64,000 bases of DNA from a candidate division SR1 bacterium Aalborg_AAW-1 (GTDB lineage Bacteria; Patescibacteriota; Gracilibacteria; Absconditabacterales; Absconditicoccaceae), in contig CP011268.1 of assembly GCA_001007975.1 (NCBI GenBank), positions 1-64,000 on the forward strand. The letters run 5' to 3'. Positions 39,309-49,197 of the stretch are shown piece after piece. The notes below the pieces were generated by a model. That model was not told the origin of the DNA and did no database searches. It saw only the letters and a program-made list of their open reading frames with translations. Position 1 is the first letter of the stretch; each line of letters starts with the position of its first letter. The position numbers and the translations under genes are program-made.

Positions 39309-42125
39309 ATGCCTCACCAATCCGAACTCACGCTTGAAGACAATCTCATGACTCAGCTCCAGTCTCTGGAGTATGATCTCATCCAGATCGCAGACGAATC
39401 TGATCTCATCGCCAACCTCAAGACCCAACTCGAGATCCATAATCACATCACCTTGTCAGACAAGGAATTTTCTCTCATCCTGAATCATCTGTCCAAAGGA
39501 AATGTTTTTGATAAATCTAAGATCCTCAGAGATAAGTTCGCTCTCACCAGAGATGACGGATCAGTAAAGTATATCAGCTTTTTAAATCAAGTCCACCGAT
39601 GCCAAAACGAGTATCAAGTCACTCGTCAGATCTCTATGGAATGAAGTTATAAAAATCGTTATGATGTGACCATCCTCATCAATGGACTCCCACTCGTACA
39701 GATAGAACTCAAGAGGAGAGGATTGGAACTCAAAGAAGCATTTAATCAGACTAATCGTTATCAACGCCATAGTTATGACAGTAGTGCAGGATTATTTCAA
39801 TACATCCAACTCTTCGTCATCTCCAATGGTGTAAATACAAAATACTATGCTAACAATCGTAATCAATCATTTAAACAAACGTTCTACCGAGCAGATAGAG
39901 AAAACAAGAAGATCACCCAACTCGATGCCTTTACCAAAGAGTTTCTCGAACCTTGTCATCTTTCGAAGATGATCACCAAATATATCGTCCTCAATGAGAC
40001 GTATAAGATACTCATGGTATTGCGTCCGTATCAGTACTATGCGACTGAAGCTATCGTCCAGAGAGTGAAGCACAGTGACCAAAACGGATATATCCGACAC
40101 ACGACATGATCAGGTAAGACATTGACGTCATTTAAGACGGCTCAGATTTTGGTAGACCTTCCAGAAGTCTACAAGGTGGTTTTTGTCGTAGATAGAAAAG
40201 ATTTGGATTATCAGACAACCAAAGAATTTAATAGCTTCGCCAAAGGAAGCATAGACGGAACTGAAGACACCAGACAACTCGTCAAACAACTCTCAGATGA
40301 TACCAAACTCATCGTCACGACGATACAAAAACTCAATACAGCAATCACCAAACAACACTACTTAGATAAGGTAGAGAAGATACAGCATGAGAGGATTGTG
40401 TTTATCTTTGATGAATGTCATCGTAGCCAATTTGGAGATGTACACAAGCGTGTAAGATCATTTTTCACGAATGCACAGATGTTTGGGTTTACTGGTACAC
40501 CGATCTTTGCCGACAATCACAACAAAGGACAGACCACAGCAGATCTCTTTGTAGAATGTTTACACAAATATGTCATTACTGACGCTATCAACGATGAGAA
40601 TGTACTCAGATTTTCGATAGAATATGTAGGTAAATATACAGAGAAATCATGATCTCGCAATGATGTCGATATATCCGTAGAAGATATTGATACCAAAGAA
40701 CTCATGGAATCTCCTGAACGTCTGACGAAGATTGCTGATTATATCATCGCCAATCATAGTCGTAAGACTCATCACAAAGAATTTACTGCGATGATGTGTG
40801 TGAGCAGCGTCGATGTCTTAACCAAGTATTATGATATTTTTCAAACCAAAAAGAACGCTGGAGAACACAATCTCCGTATTGCAACGATCTTCTCGTATGG
40901 AACAAATGAAGATGATAAGTGAGCAAATGGTCTCATCGCTGAAGATGTCTTAGAAGTAGCATGACCAGTCAACCAGCATAGTAGAGATATGTTAGAAAGT
41001 TATATCGCTGATTATAATCAGATGTATGGTACGAATTATACGACCAAAGATAGTATATCATTTTATAACTACTACAACGATATCGCCAAGAGAGTAAAAG
41101 CGAGAGAAGTTGATCTCCTTTTGGTGGTAAATATGTTTTTGACAGGATTTGATAGTCCATCTCTGAACACTCTGTATGTCGATAAAAATCTCAAATATCA
41201 TGGACTGATCCAAGCATTCTCTCGTACGAATCGTCTCCTCAATGAAAAGAAATCGCAAGGAAATATTGTCTGTTTCCGTAATCTCAAAAAAGCAACTGAT
41301 GAAGCGATTACTCTTTTTTCAAACAAAGAAGCGATAGAAAAAGTTATCATGGAACCCTACGAAGTCTATCATGATAAATTTCAAAAAGCTATCCAATCAC
41401 TACTTGAGATCACACCAACGATTGATAGTGTAGATAATTTATATGGAGAGGAAGAGAAACTTGCATTTGTACAAGCATTTCGTGAGGTGATTCGTTTACA
41501 TAATATTTTAGAATGATTTGCAGATTATCGTTTTGAATGATTTGCTATATCCTCACAAGAGTACGAAGATTTTAAAAGTAAATATCTCGATATCTATGAT
41601 AGCACCAAATCATGAGGCAAAGAGAAAGTATCTATCCTAGAAGATGTAGATTTTGAATTAGAACTTATCCAACGTGATGAGATCACCGTGACCTATATTC
41701 TTTCACTCCTTGCCAAACTCAAAGGAACGACTAACATCACCAAAAAAGAAGCTCTCCATCAACAGATTATGCAAATTATATGATGAAATAGATCACTACG
41801 TTCCAAGAGAGAGCTGATAGAGGAGTTTATCAATAATTATCTTGCGACGATTACAGAGACGGAAGATGTTGAAGAATCGTTTTATACATTCTTAGATGAA
41901 AAGAAAAAACTTGCTCTTAATGAACTCATCCAAGAAGAGAAACTCATACCAAGTGAAGTACATAAGATCATCGATCATTATATCTTTAGTGAAAAGAAAC
42001 CCCTCCGTGATGATATCGTAGGAGCATTAGAAACCAAACCGACTATCTTACAACGTACTCCTATTATTACCAGAGTGACAGAAAAACTCATGAAGTTTAT
42101 AGAGATATTTATTAATGATTTGTAA
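39309..42125 (+). CDS. hsdR: Type I restriction enzyme R subunit
   Basis: This 938-aa protein has an N-terminal nuclease domain with the PD-(D/E)xK pattern [13 protein letters not shown] followed by VQIELKRRG. The helicase motor has Walker [12 protein letters not shown] (first Gly, residue 267, is TGA; Lys270), [18 protein letters not shown] and motif [12 protein letters not shown]. The C-terminal part binds the methyltransferase core. It translocates and cuts unmodified DNA. About ten of 36 glycines are TGA. The gene completes the hsdM-hsdS-hsdR operon and a terminator follows it. Confidence 0.95.
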
Positions 42126-42156
42126 TTAACAACGCTCCACTCAATCCCTCACACCC

Positions 42157-42179
42157 ATCCCTATCAGAAGGGATTTTTT
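42157..42179 (+). terminator. Terminator behind hsdR
   Basis: The stem ATCCCT / AGGGAT with loop ATCAGA is followed by six T, and marks the 3' end of the restriction-modification operon. Confidence 0.8.
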
Positions 42180-42243
42180 CCTTGTAAAAATTATCATAAA
42201 CCTTATAAACTTTATAACTTTACAAACATTATAAACTTCTTCT

Positions 42244-43965
42244 ATGAATCAATCCCTCGCTCTTTCTCTCCTCAAATCTGGACGCAATGTCTTCCTCACG
42301 GGACAAGCAGGAGCAGGGAAAACCTATGTCATCAATCAGTATATCCAGTGGTTACGATCCTGTGATATCCCTGTAGCGATTACCGCTTCGACAGGAATAG
42401 CAGCCACGCACATCGGAGGAGTGACCATCCATTCCCGAGCTGGTATAGGAATCAAAGATAGACTGACCGACCATGATATGGAACTGATCCAACAGAAAGA
42501 ACATCTTCACAAAAATATCACCAAAGCCAAAGTCCTCATCATCGACGAAATCTCGATGATCAGTGCAAACACTCTCGATATGGTCGATAGAGTAGTGCAG
42601 ATGATCAGGAGAGATGGCCGTCCCTTTGGTGGACTGCAGGTGATCCTCGTAGGAGATTTTTTTCAACTTCCACCCGTGATGTCATCACAAGACGCAAACA
42701 ACACCAAGAGATTCGCCTTCGCTGCGAAAGCTTGGAAAGAACTCAATCTCGCAATCTGCTATCTGCATACGCAGCATAGACAAGATGAGGGAGATTTTAG
42801 TATCGTGTTGAATGAACTCAGGAAATGACAAGCCAGCCAAGAGAGTATAGCTCTGCTCAGGACGAGGATGGATGCCAAGATCACTCATACGAATCCTGTT
42901 AAACTCTATACCCACAATATCGATGTCGATAGGATCAATGATGAAAAACTGGAGGAACTGACAGGAGATGAAAAATCCTACATTGCCACGTGAGCGTGAG
43001 ACAAGAAACTTCTCGATACGATCAAAAAATCCATGCTAGCTCCCGAAGTGCTGTATCTCAAAGTCTGAGCACAAGTGCTGTTTGTAAAAAACAATCCTGT
43101 AAAATGATACTATAACGGTACCACAGGAGAAGTGGTTGGATTTGTGGCTTGATCTGGATACCCACTTGTGAAGATAGCGAACGGCGACGTCATCACCGCA
43201 GAACCAGAAAAACGATCGGTAGAAAACGCCAACGAGATTATCGTCAGTGTCACCCAAATCCCACTCAAACTTGCCCGAGCTATTACTGTTCATAAATCTC
43301 AAGGAATGACACTCGATGCTGCAGAGATGGATCTGTCGAAAGTCTTTGAACCAGGACAAGGATATGTAGCGCTCTCGAGATTAAAATCACTAGAGAGCCT
43401 CAAGTTTCTGGGACTGAACGAATCAGGATTGAATGCACATCCACTCGTAGCCAGAGGAGACGACTATTTTTGGAATCAATCAGAACTTCTCATCGAGCAA
43501 TACGGTACTCGAACAGATGATATCTGGGACGAACTCCATGCTCGTTTTGTCGAACTTATCGGTGGGACCTATACCAAAGATGTTACTGAAAAATCCAAAG
43601 TCATGCTCTCAGACTATACCTATAAAGGCAAGACAAGTAAAAAATGACTCAAAGCCGTGAAAGACACCTATGCCACGACCTTATCCTATATCACTAGACA
43701 GATGCCCATCGCCGATATTGCAAAAATCCGTGAACTGACCCCTGGAACGATCCGATCCCATATTTTCAAACTTCACGAACAGGATCCGACACTTGATATC
43801 GCGTATCTCAAACCAGAATCATCTCTCCTGAATCTCGTCCAATCTGCCTATACCAAAGCAAAGCAACAGTCCAAACAAGACATCTCCTCCAAAGATATCT
43901 TCACTCTCCTCAACGGTACCGTCAGTTATGAGGATATTAAAAAATGCTTACTTTTTATAGAATAA
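42244..43965 (+). CDS. Pif1/RecD-like SF1 helicase
   Basis: This 573-aa protein has Walker A LTGQAGAGKTYVIN near residues 18-31. It is followed by ITASTGIAATHIGGVTIHS, VLIIDEISMISANTLDMVD, LVGDFFQLPPV, and a C-terminal UvrD-like segment AITVHKSQGMTLDAAEMDL with GYVALSRLKSLESLKFL. This order is that of Pif1-family helicases (5'-3' on DNA). The last about 110 residues form a helical domain with an HTH-like segment (MPIADIAKIRELTPGTIRSH), as found in RecQ/helicase-associated C-termini. Seven or so TGA codons are read as Gly. Confidence 0.92.
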
Positions 43966-44002
43966 ACCCTTTGTACATCGTATTTACTTTTATCCACCTA
44001 CC

Positions 44003-44290
44003 ATGCAATCTTATTCCATTAATTCAACAACTATAAGACATATTTTTTACAGAAAGAAAAAACAAAGACTTATCATAGAATTTATGTCTTGATGAGTCTA
44101 TGAATACAAGAAAGTGCCCAAATACATAGTTCAGTGATTTGTACAAGCTCATTCAGTAGGAATCTTTTTCAAAGACAACATTAGGAATAATTATTTTTAT
44201 AGAAAAACAAAAGATTATTCAAGTGAAATGCTAAATATCAAGAAAGATAAAAAACGAAAACATCCATCAGAAGCACTAACGCGACAATAA
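44003..44290 (+). CDS. KTSC domain protein, 95 aa
   Basis: The first 65 residues fit the KTSC domain: SINSTTIRHIFYRKKKQRLI, then EFMSGGVYEYKKVPKYIVQG and AHSVGIFFKDNIRNNYFYRK. The name-giving Cys is not where expected. The C-terminus is basic. KTSC domains occur alone or with phage/lysyl-tRNA related proteins and their function is unknown. Three TGA codons (two adjacent) are read as Gly. It lies 37 bases behind the helicase gene. Confidence 0.75.
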
Positions 44291-44314
44291 TACATTTATT
44301 CTTATAGCTCTCTC

Positions 44315-44790
44315 ATGAAAAAAATTCTCTATATCGATATGGATGGTGTCCTCGTTGATTTCCAAAGCGGAATAAATCGTCTTTCACCCTTAGATAAAGT
44401 AAAATATGCACTTCATCCCTCCAATGCACCGGGTATCTTTGCTCTTATGGATCCACACCTGGAGCTCTGGATGCCTTTCATCTTTTATCAGAATATTTTG
44501 ACACCTATATTCTCTCGACTGCTCCTTGGGACAATACGAGTGCTTGGTCTGATAAAATAGCTTGGGTACATACCTACCTTCCACAAGTTGCACATAAAAG
44601 ACTTATTCTCAGTCACAACAAGCATCTCAATGCAGGTAACTATCTCATCGATGATAGACTCAAAAATGGAGCTGAAAAATTCCCTGGAGAACTCATCCAG
44701 TTTGGAACAGAACAGTATCCTGATCGAGACAGCGTCATTCACTATCTTCTTACAAACAATGGATTCTGACTCCCATCACGTCAGGATTAA
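44315..44790 (+). pseudogene. 5'(3')-deoxyribonucleotidase with a frameshift
   Basis: The first frame (from 44315) gives MKKILYIDMDGVLVDFQSGI, with the HAD Asp motif DMDGV, up to MDPH near residue 48. The protein then continues in another frame from about 44458 with PGALDAFHLLSEYFDTYILS, then TAPWDNTSAWSDKIAWV and YLIDDRLKNGAEKFPGE, to the TAA at 44788-44790. One base is missing between 44453 and 44460. The combined 158 residues match NT5C-type nucleotidases, which dephosphorylate dNMPs. It is either a pseudogene or a sequencing/assembly error; no slippery site is seen. Confidence 0.8.
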
Positions 44791-46205
44791 TAGTGTTTGA
44801 TATATTTTTTGTGTTTCAAGAGAGATTGAATTACTTCCCATTCTTCACTTGTGATTCCTTGACTATAGGGAACATAGATCGAAGCATTAAATCCTAAGGG
44901 TTGACCATGAGCCTTATAATATTCTTGAAGACGAAGTGGTTCTTTTTTGCCAACATTCAGGTAATGACTATAAGGTGTAACATTACTGGGGTTTCCAAAA
45001 GAAGTCTCATTCGAATCTGATTGCGTTATAATCACAGGAAGATTTTTATCATCTATATCAGATTGCTCTAAAAGATTAACTAATGGTCATGCACTATTAT
45101 TCGCATGACAATGCAAATATTGGATCGTACTGACTCCGTTAGCAGTATTATGCGTAGAGTGGAGGAGTCACATCAGTCACTCAGGATCAAGATAAAGTTT
45201 ACCATCTACTAAAATGGTTATTCCTATCATTTTATCTTCTTGGACACCACCATGATTCGATAACATAATCGTATACGGTCTTTTCTCTTCACCTGTTTCT
45301 TGAAGCGTTTGATCGATAGTACTATAGATTTTATCAGTATCTTTTCGATAATCAGCAAAATCATGATCGCGAAACTGATACATATGACGTTTTTTTTCTG
45401 GAGTAATGTTTTTATATAAATCGATCATACTTTGTGTCGATGCAAACATACCATCTTTACCCACAAGATTCACGATCGTATGCTCTTCAGAAATCACTTG
45501 TTTCTGAGCACTTGCTCTTCTCTGTTTAATCACCATACGCATTATCTGCTCTCTCTGTTCGAGAGTATAGGTATTGATAGGATTAGCGGTATTGGAGAGT
45601 ATAGTTCTCGCTATAGCAAACAATTCATGAAATGATATCGTTGTGTAATATTCTTGTATCAGTGATTTAAAGTTCCCTTCAGCAATCAGCGCCATGATAT
45701 CATGACGAATGTCTCTTGTCTCTGTCTCATACGATATATTCAAGGTATAGAGATCATTTTTCATATGATCAATATGCTGAAGACTCTGTCCTGGGAGTAC
45801 CTGTCTAGCTTTATAGTGCTCATATTCGCTACTATAGAGCCACTGCAAGAGCTCTTTCTTACGATTCATTCCTCTCACAAAGTCGTGTAATATATTCTCG
45901 TTGAGTTTTTCATTCGTATATGGTACAAACTCTCAGAGACTAGAATAGATAGTGATTCCTTTTTCTACTAATCTCTTATTAAAACCATGTCTATGGAATA
46001 CCATATTTTCGGTATACAGCTCTTTATTCTGTTGTTGAAGTTTTTTGTTATCAGTGATTTTTTCAGTAAGAATTTTTTGAATTGCTTCCTTCTGTCTCTC
46101 TTGATATACTCGCATTCATCCTCAACTCAGCACTCCCACCAAGAGAGACGGTACTACCGTTTTCTTAAGAGCTGATGTTCGTGGAAAGGGTTCGCGACTA
46201 TTCAT
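44787..46205 (-). CDS. Possible caspase-fold (clan CD) protein, membrane-anchored, 472 aa
   Basis: An N-terminal membrane segment (KKTVVPSLLVGVLSGGG, three UGA-coded Gly) is followed by a coiled-coil-like region (residues about 30-65) and a helical middle part. A C-terminal alpha/beta domain follows, with strand PYTIMLSNHGG (His318-Gly319) and, 48 residues later, strand STIQYLHCHANNSAG (Cys366). A hydrophobic strand ending in H-G followed by one ending in Cys at this spacing is the layout of caspases and other clan CD peptidases. The acidic S1-pocket residues cannot be placed. Four further TGA codons join the frame. Its 3' end overlaps the nucleotidase stop by 4 bases (convergent). Confidence 0.55.
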
Positions 46206-46341
46206 GATCATCTCAGCGAAATAAACATATTGTATATATGATATATACACATTTAACAACAAAAGTAAAGACATTATCATTTGCACACTATACCTTCCCT
46301 CAGTATACTTAACCCATCATTTTGTTTCGTTCATTACTATC

Positions 46342-47709
46342 ATGAAGCATCTTCTCACTCTCCTGGCTATCATAGCAGTCAGTATTCCTAATTCTTTTGC
46401 GACCTTCAACGATACGCGTGATCATGACTATAGAGAAGATATAGACCAGATGGTTACGCTAGGTGTAGTTCAGTGATATCCAGGTAATGTCTTCAACCCT
46501 GATCGAGCAGTGACTCGTGCCGAGATCCTCAAGATTATTATGCTTGCTGCCGACATTACTATCAATACGGGATCACAAAGTTGTTTTCCTGACGTACCAT
46601 CAAACACTTGGTATACTGATTATGTCTGTACTGCTAAATCGATGAATATCATCAAATGATATGAAGATGGAAATTTTAGACCTAATGCTCCAGTTCTGTT
46701 TTCTGAAGGAATCAAGATTGGTCTGGAAGGATTTGGAATAACCGTGAGGGCAGAAAAGAACAGTGAAATATGGTATGAGAAATATATGGATTTCGTCCAT
46801 GACAACACCATCTTCTCCAGATATAGTATCTACCCAGAAAAAGGCATGACTCGTGCCATGATGACTCATCTAGCAGCAAGTATTATCAATCAATGAACTC
46901 AACAGTGGAGTAATACGCGCGATAACCGTTCACTGTGATGTAATATGCCTCAACCTCCAAGCGCTCCTACATCAGTCATGCTGAATGGTAGTCAACGTAA
47001 TATTATCACTGACATAGGAAGCAACTATAATCAGTCAAAACCTACCAAACTGATCATTGCCTTCCATGGACGTACCAATCCTAATACTCTTGTCCGTACC
47101 TATTATAAAATAGATAAAGCATCAGATGGTAACACTATAATCGTTTATCCATCTGGACTTCCTGAAGAAGGTCCAACTCGTAACTGGATGGATCCAGGTG
47201 ACAAAACCACAGCATTGAGAGATTACGCACTCTTTGATAAGATAGTAGAGGAGTTTAGTGAATCCTATTGTATTGATAAAGATGAAATCTATGTTGTCTG
47301 ACACTCACTCGGGGGTTGGTTTACCAACAATCTCGCTTGTGCTCGCGGAAACGTTATCCGTGGTATTGGATCAGTAGGAGGAAGTATGACGATCGGATCA
47401 GCAAACTGTTCTGGTCCAGTCAATGCGATGATTATGCATAATCCTGAAGATAACCTTGCATCATTTGCTGGTGGTGAAGCTGCTCGTGATACACTCCTCA
47501 AGCAAAATCAATGTGACGTCAATACTTTCAAACCATTACCAAATGATCCAGAAGAAGGAAACTGTATAGAATATACCTCTTGTCTCAACTGATCATCAGT
47601 GGTACGATGTCCCTATACTGATAGTATCGAGAATGGACGTTATTATCCGCATACTTGGCCAGATTTTGGAGGGAGAGAGATTCGAAACTTTTTCAATACA
47701 TTACCATAA
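46342..47709 (+). CDS. SLH-domain surface esterase (PHB depolymerase/LpqC-like)
   Basis: This 455-aa protein has a signal peptide (LLTLLAIIAVSIPNSFA) and two or three SLH-like repeats, seen as HDYREDIDQMVTLGVV, then GNVFNPDRAVTRAEILKI, then WYTDYVCTAKSMNIIKG. An alpha/beta hydrolase follows from about residue 215 with IIAFHGRTNPNTLVRTYY and the nucleophile elbow GHSLGG (Ser322; its first Gly is TGA). Several Cys pairs in the hydrolase fit an extracellular enzyme. The catalytic domain resembles feruloyl esterase/PHB depolymerases. It probably acts on the cell surface; the substrate is unknown. Confidence 0.85.
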
Positions 47710-47731
47710 TGTATAGAGAAGTGGATTTGTC

Positions 47732-47759
47732 TTGCAACTTTATGACAAACAATTATAAT
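47732..47759 (+). promoter_or_regulatory. sigma70-like promoter for the lipoprotein gene
   Basis: TTGCAA at 47732-47737 and a perfect TATAAT at 47754-47759 are spaced by 16 bases, 38 bases before the ATG at 47798. Confidence 0.65.
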
Positions 47760-47797
47760 CCCATAAAAATAAATTTTATCTTTATGTATGACCACAT

Positions 47798-48283
47798 ATG
47801 AAACTACGCATACTCTTTGTCTGAGTACTCTGTATACTTATCGTATCAGGATGTACAAGCAGTAAACCTAACACTAACGAACAGAAACCTTCTCCCAATG
47901 GCATCTATACTGCAGAAAGTTGGAAAGAAATAATTCCTGAAAGCTGTCAAAGCTTTAATGACGGATGTAATCAATGTATAAAAATCATATCAGAAACAGG
48001 AGCAGTTGATGCATCATGTACCAAAATGTACTGTGAAAACTACAAAAAACCAGTGTGTACTGATCCTATAGTCAATGATTCTGGGTCAACAGCACCATCA
48101 TTCCAAGATCAATATGTAGGACTTACTATAGAACAAGCTACAGAACTTGCTAATAAATCTCGCAAACCATTCCGTATTGTCGAGGTAGATGGACAACCAC
48201 AAGCAGTAACTATGGATCTTGTACCAGGACGTCTCAATGCAAAAGTCAACTCAGGAGTCATTGTAGACCTTATGCTTGAATAG
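47798..48283 (+). CDS. Lipoprotein with I78-inhibitor-like C-terminus, 161 aa
   Basis: The signal VGVLCILIVSGCTSS ends in a lipobox with the lipid-modified Cys near residue 19. A Cys-rich middle (SCQSFNDGCNQCIKII, then SCTKMYCENYKKPVC) resembles small disulfide domains. The C-terminal about 55 residues (YVGLTIEQATELANKSRKPF, then TMDLVPGRLNAKVN and GVIVDLMLE) fit the peptidase inhibitor I78 pattern. The same module ends the membrane protein at 49198-50853. One TGA is read as Gly in the signal peptide. It could protect the cell surface from host or prey proteases. Confidence 0.7.
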
Positions 48284-48309
48284 TTCACTACGAACCAAAC
48301 TACAAAGAA

Positions 48310-48336
48310 CTATCTTCGAAAAGAGGATAGATTTTT
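48310..48336 (+). terminator. Terminator behind the lipoprotein gene
   Basis: The stem CTATCTTC / GAGGATAG (one G-U pair) with loop GAAAA is followed by ATTTTTAT, 26 bases behind the stop. Confidence 0.7.
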
Positions 48337-48364
48337 ATATTATAAAATATTTATAAAAAATGTC

Positions 48365-48393
48365 TTGATTTTTATATATCTTTTCTGTATAAG
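48365..48393 (+). promoter_or_regulatory. Promoter of the candidate small RNA
   Basis: TTGATT at 48365-48370 and TATAAG at 48388-48393 are spaced by exactly 17 bases, which places the start near 48400. Confidence 0.55.
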
Positions 48394-48399
48394 TGAAGC

Positions 48400-48606
48400 A
48401 TAACAAAAACACAAATGAAAAAAGGTTGTGTCAGAAGTTTTGCGATCATTATTCTGGCAAGAGCAAGGAGAATTTCCGGAGTCATTGTTTCTCCTTGCTC
48501 AACAACCGCCAATACGGAATACCGTAAAACACAAATGATTCTCTATATACCCAAGTCTGTCATATCAGATCTGGTCTCAAAGTCTCCTTTTAAGGAGACT
48601 TTTTCT
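48400..48606 (+). ncRNA. Candidate structured small RNA, about 205 nt
   Basis: Between a promoter and a strong terminator lie three hairpins: GTCAGAA / TTCTGGC (48430-48458), a perfect 12-bp stem GAGCAAGGAGAA / TTCTCCTTGCTC (48461-48472 / 48489-48500, 16-base loop), and TACGG / CCGTA (48513-48526). The terminator stem AGTCTCCTT / AAGGAGACT with T run lies at 48581-48606. The segment is visibly richer in G and C than its surroundings, as structured RNA is in AT-rich genomes. A 66-codon frame (48415-48615) overlaps it but has unlike composition and crosses the terminator. It matches no RNA family I could recognise (not tmRNA, RNase P or SRP RNA). The rest of the 468-base gap (48284-48751) holds only the terminator and promoter listed beside it and AT-rich DNA. 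Confidence 0.55.
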
Positions 48607-48751
48607 ATTCAATAAATAAAAAAAAACTCTTCATATGCATTCTAAGTTATTGCCATTTTTTAAATTCTCTTGCATTTGATATTTTTTTATATAATATACC
48701 TTGTATAACATAGTACTATATAATAATATTTATTTGATACACATGTAAAAT

Positions 48752-49078
48752 ATGGAATCCAAAATTACCACTCAGATGAAAAAAGGAGTGATAGAATATA
48801 TCGTCTTAGCAGTAATTGCAAAAGGGGAGGTATATGCATCAGATATCATCGATATTCTGAAGAGAAATGATCTCATTCTTGTAGAGGGAACTCTCTATCC
48901 ACTTCTGTCACGTCTGAAGACTGAAGAATTGCTCAACTACTCACGAGTAGAATCTGTGCAATGACCTCCTAGAAAATACTATCGTCTCACTGAAAAAGGA
49001 ACTCATGCATTACAACTTATGCGTAAAACGCGATCCTGACTTGCAAAAACGATCACCAACATTGATAAAGTCAGATAA
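48752..49078 (+). CDS. PadR family transcriptional regulator
   Basis: This 108-aa winged-helix repressor starts MESKITTQMKKGVIEYIVLA and continues YASDIIDILKR. The recognition-helix region is VEGTLYPLLSRLKTEELLNY, then GPPRKYYRLTEKG (Gly coded by TGA), typical of PadR. It lies 119 bases before a HAAS-PspC protein on the same strand; such pairs are common, the PadR protein usually repressing the partner. Confidence 0.92.
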
Positions 49079-49197
49079 TAAAGTTTTTATTATAACACAT
49101 TCACCGTCACTGCGAAGAATGAAGCAATCCACATCCAACAAGAGATACTTCGCAAGCTCTGGATGACATCTCATTTTATTCTTTATCTTCAACAAGT

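Noticed and set aside
48415-48615. A 66-codon frame starting MKKGCVRSF
   Set aside because: It crosses a strong terminator and three hairpins, has composition unlike its neighbours, and matches no protein; a structured RNA explains the segment better.
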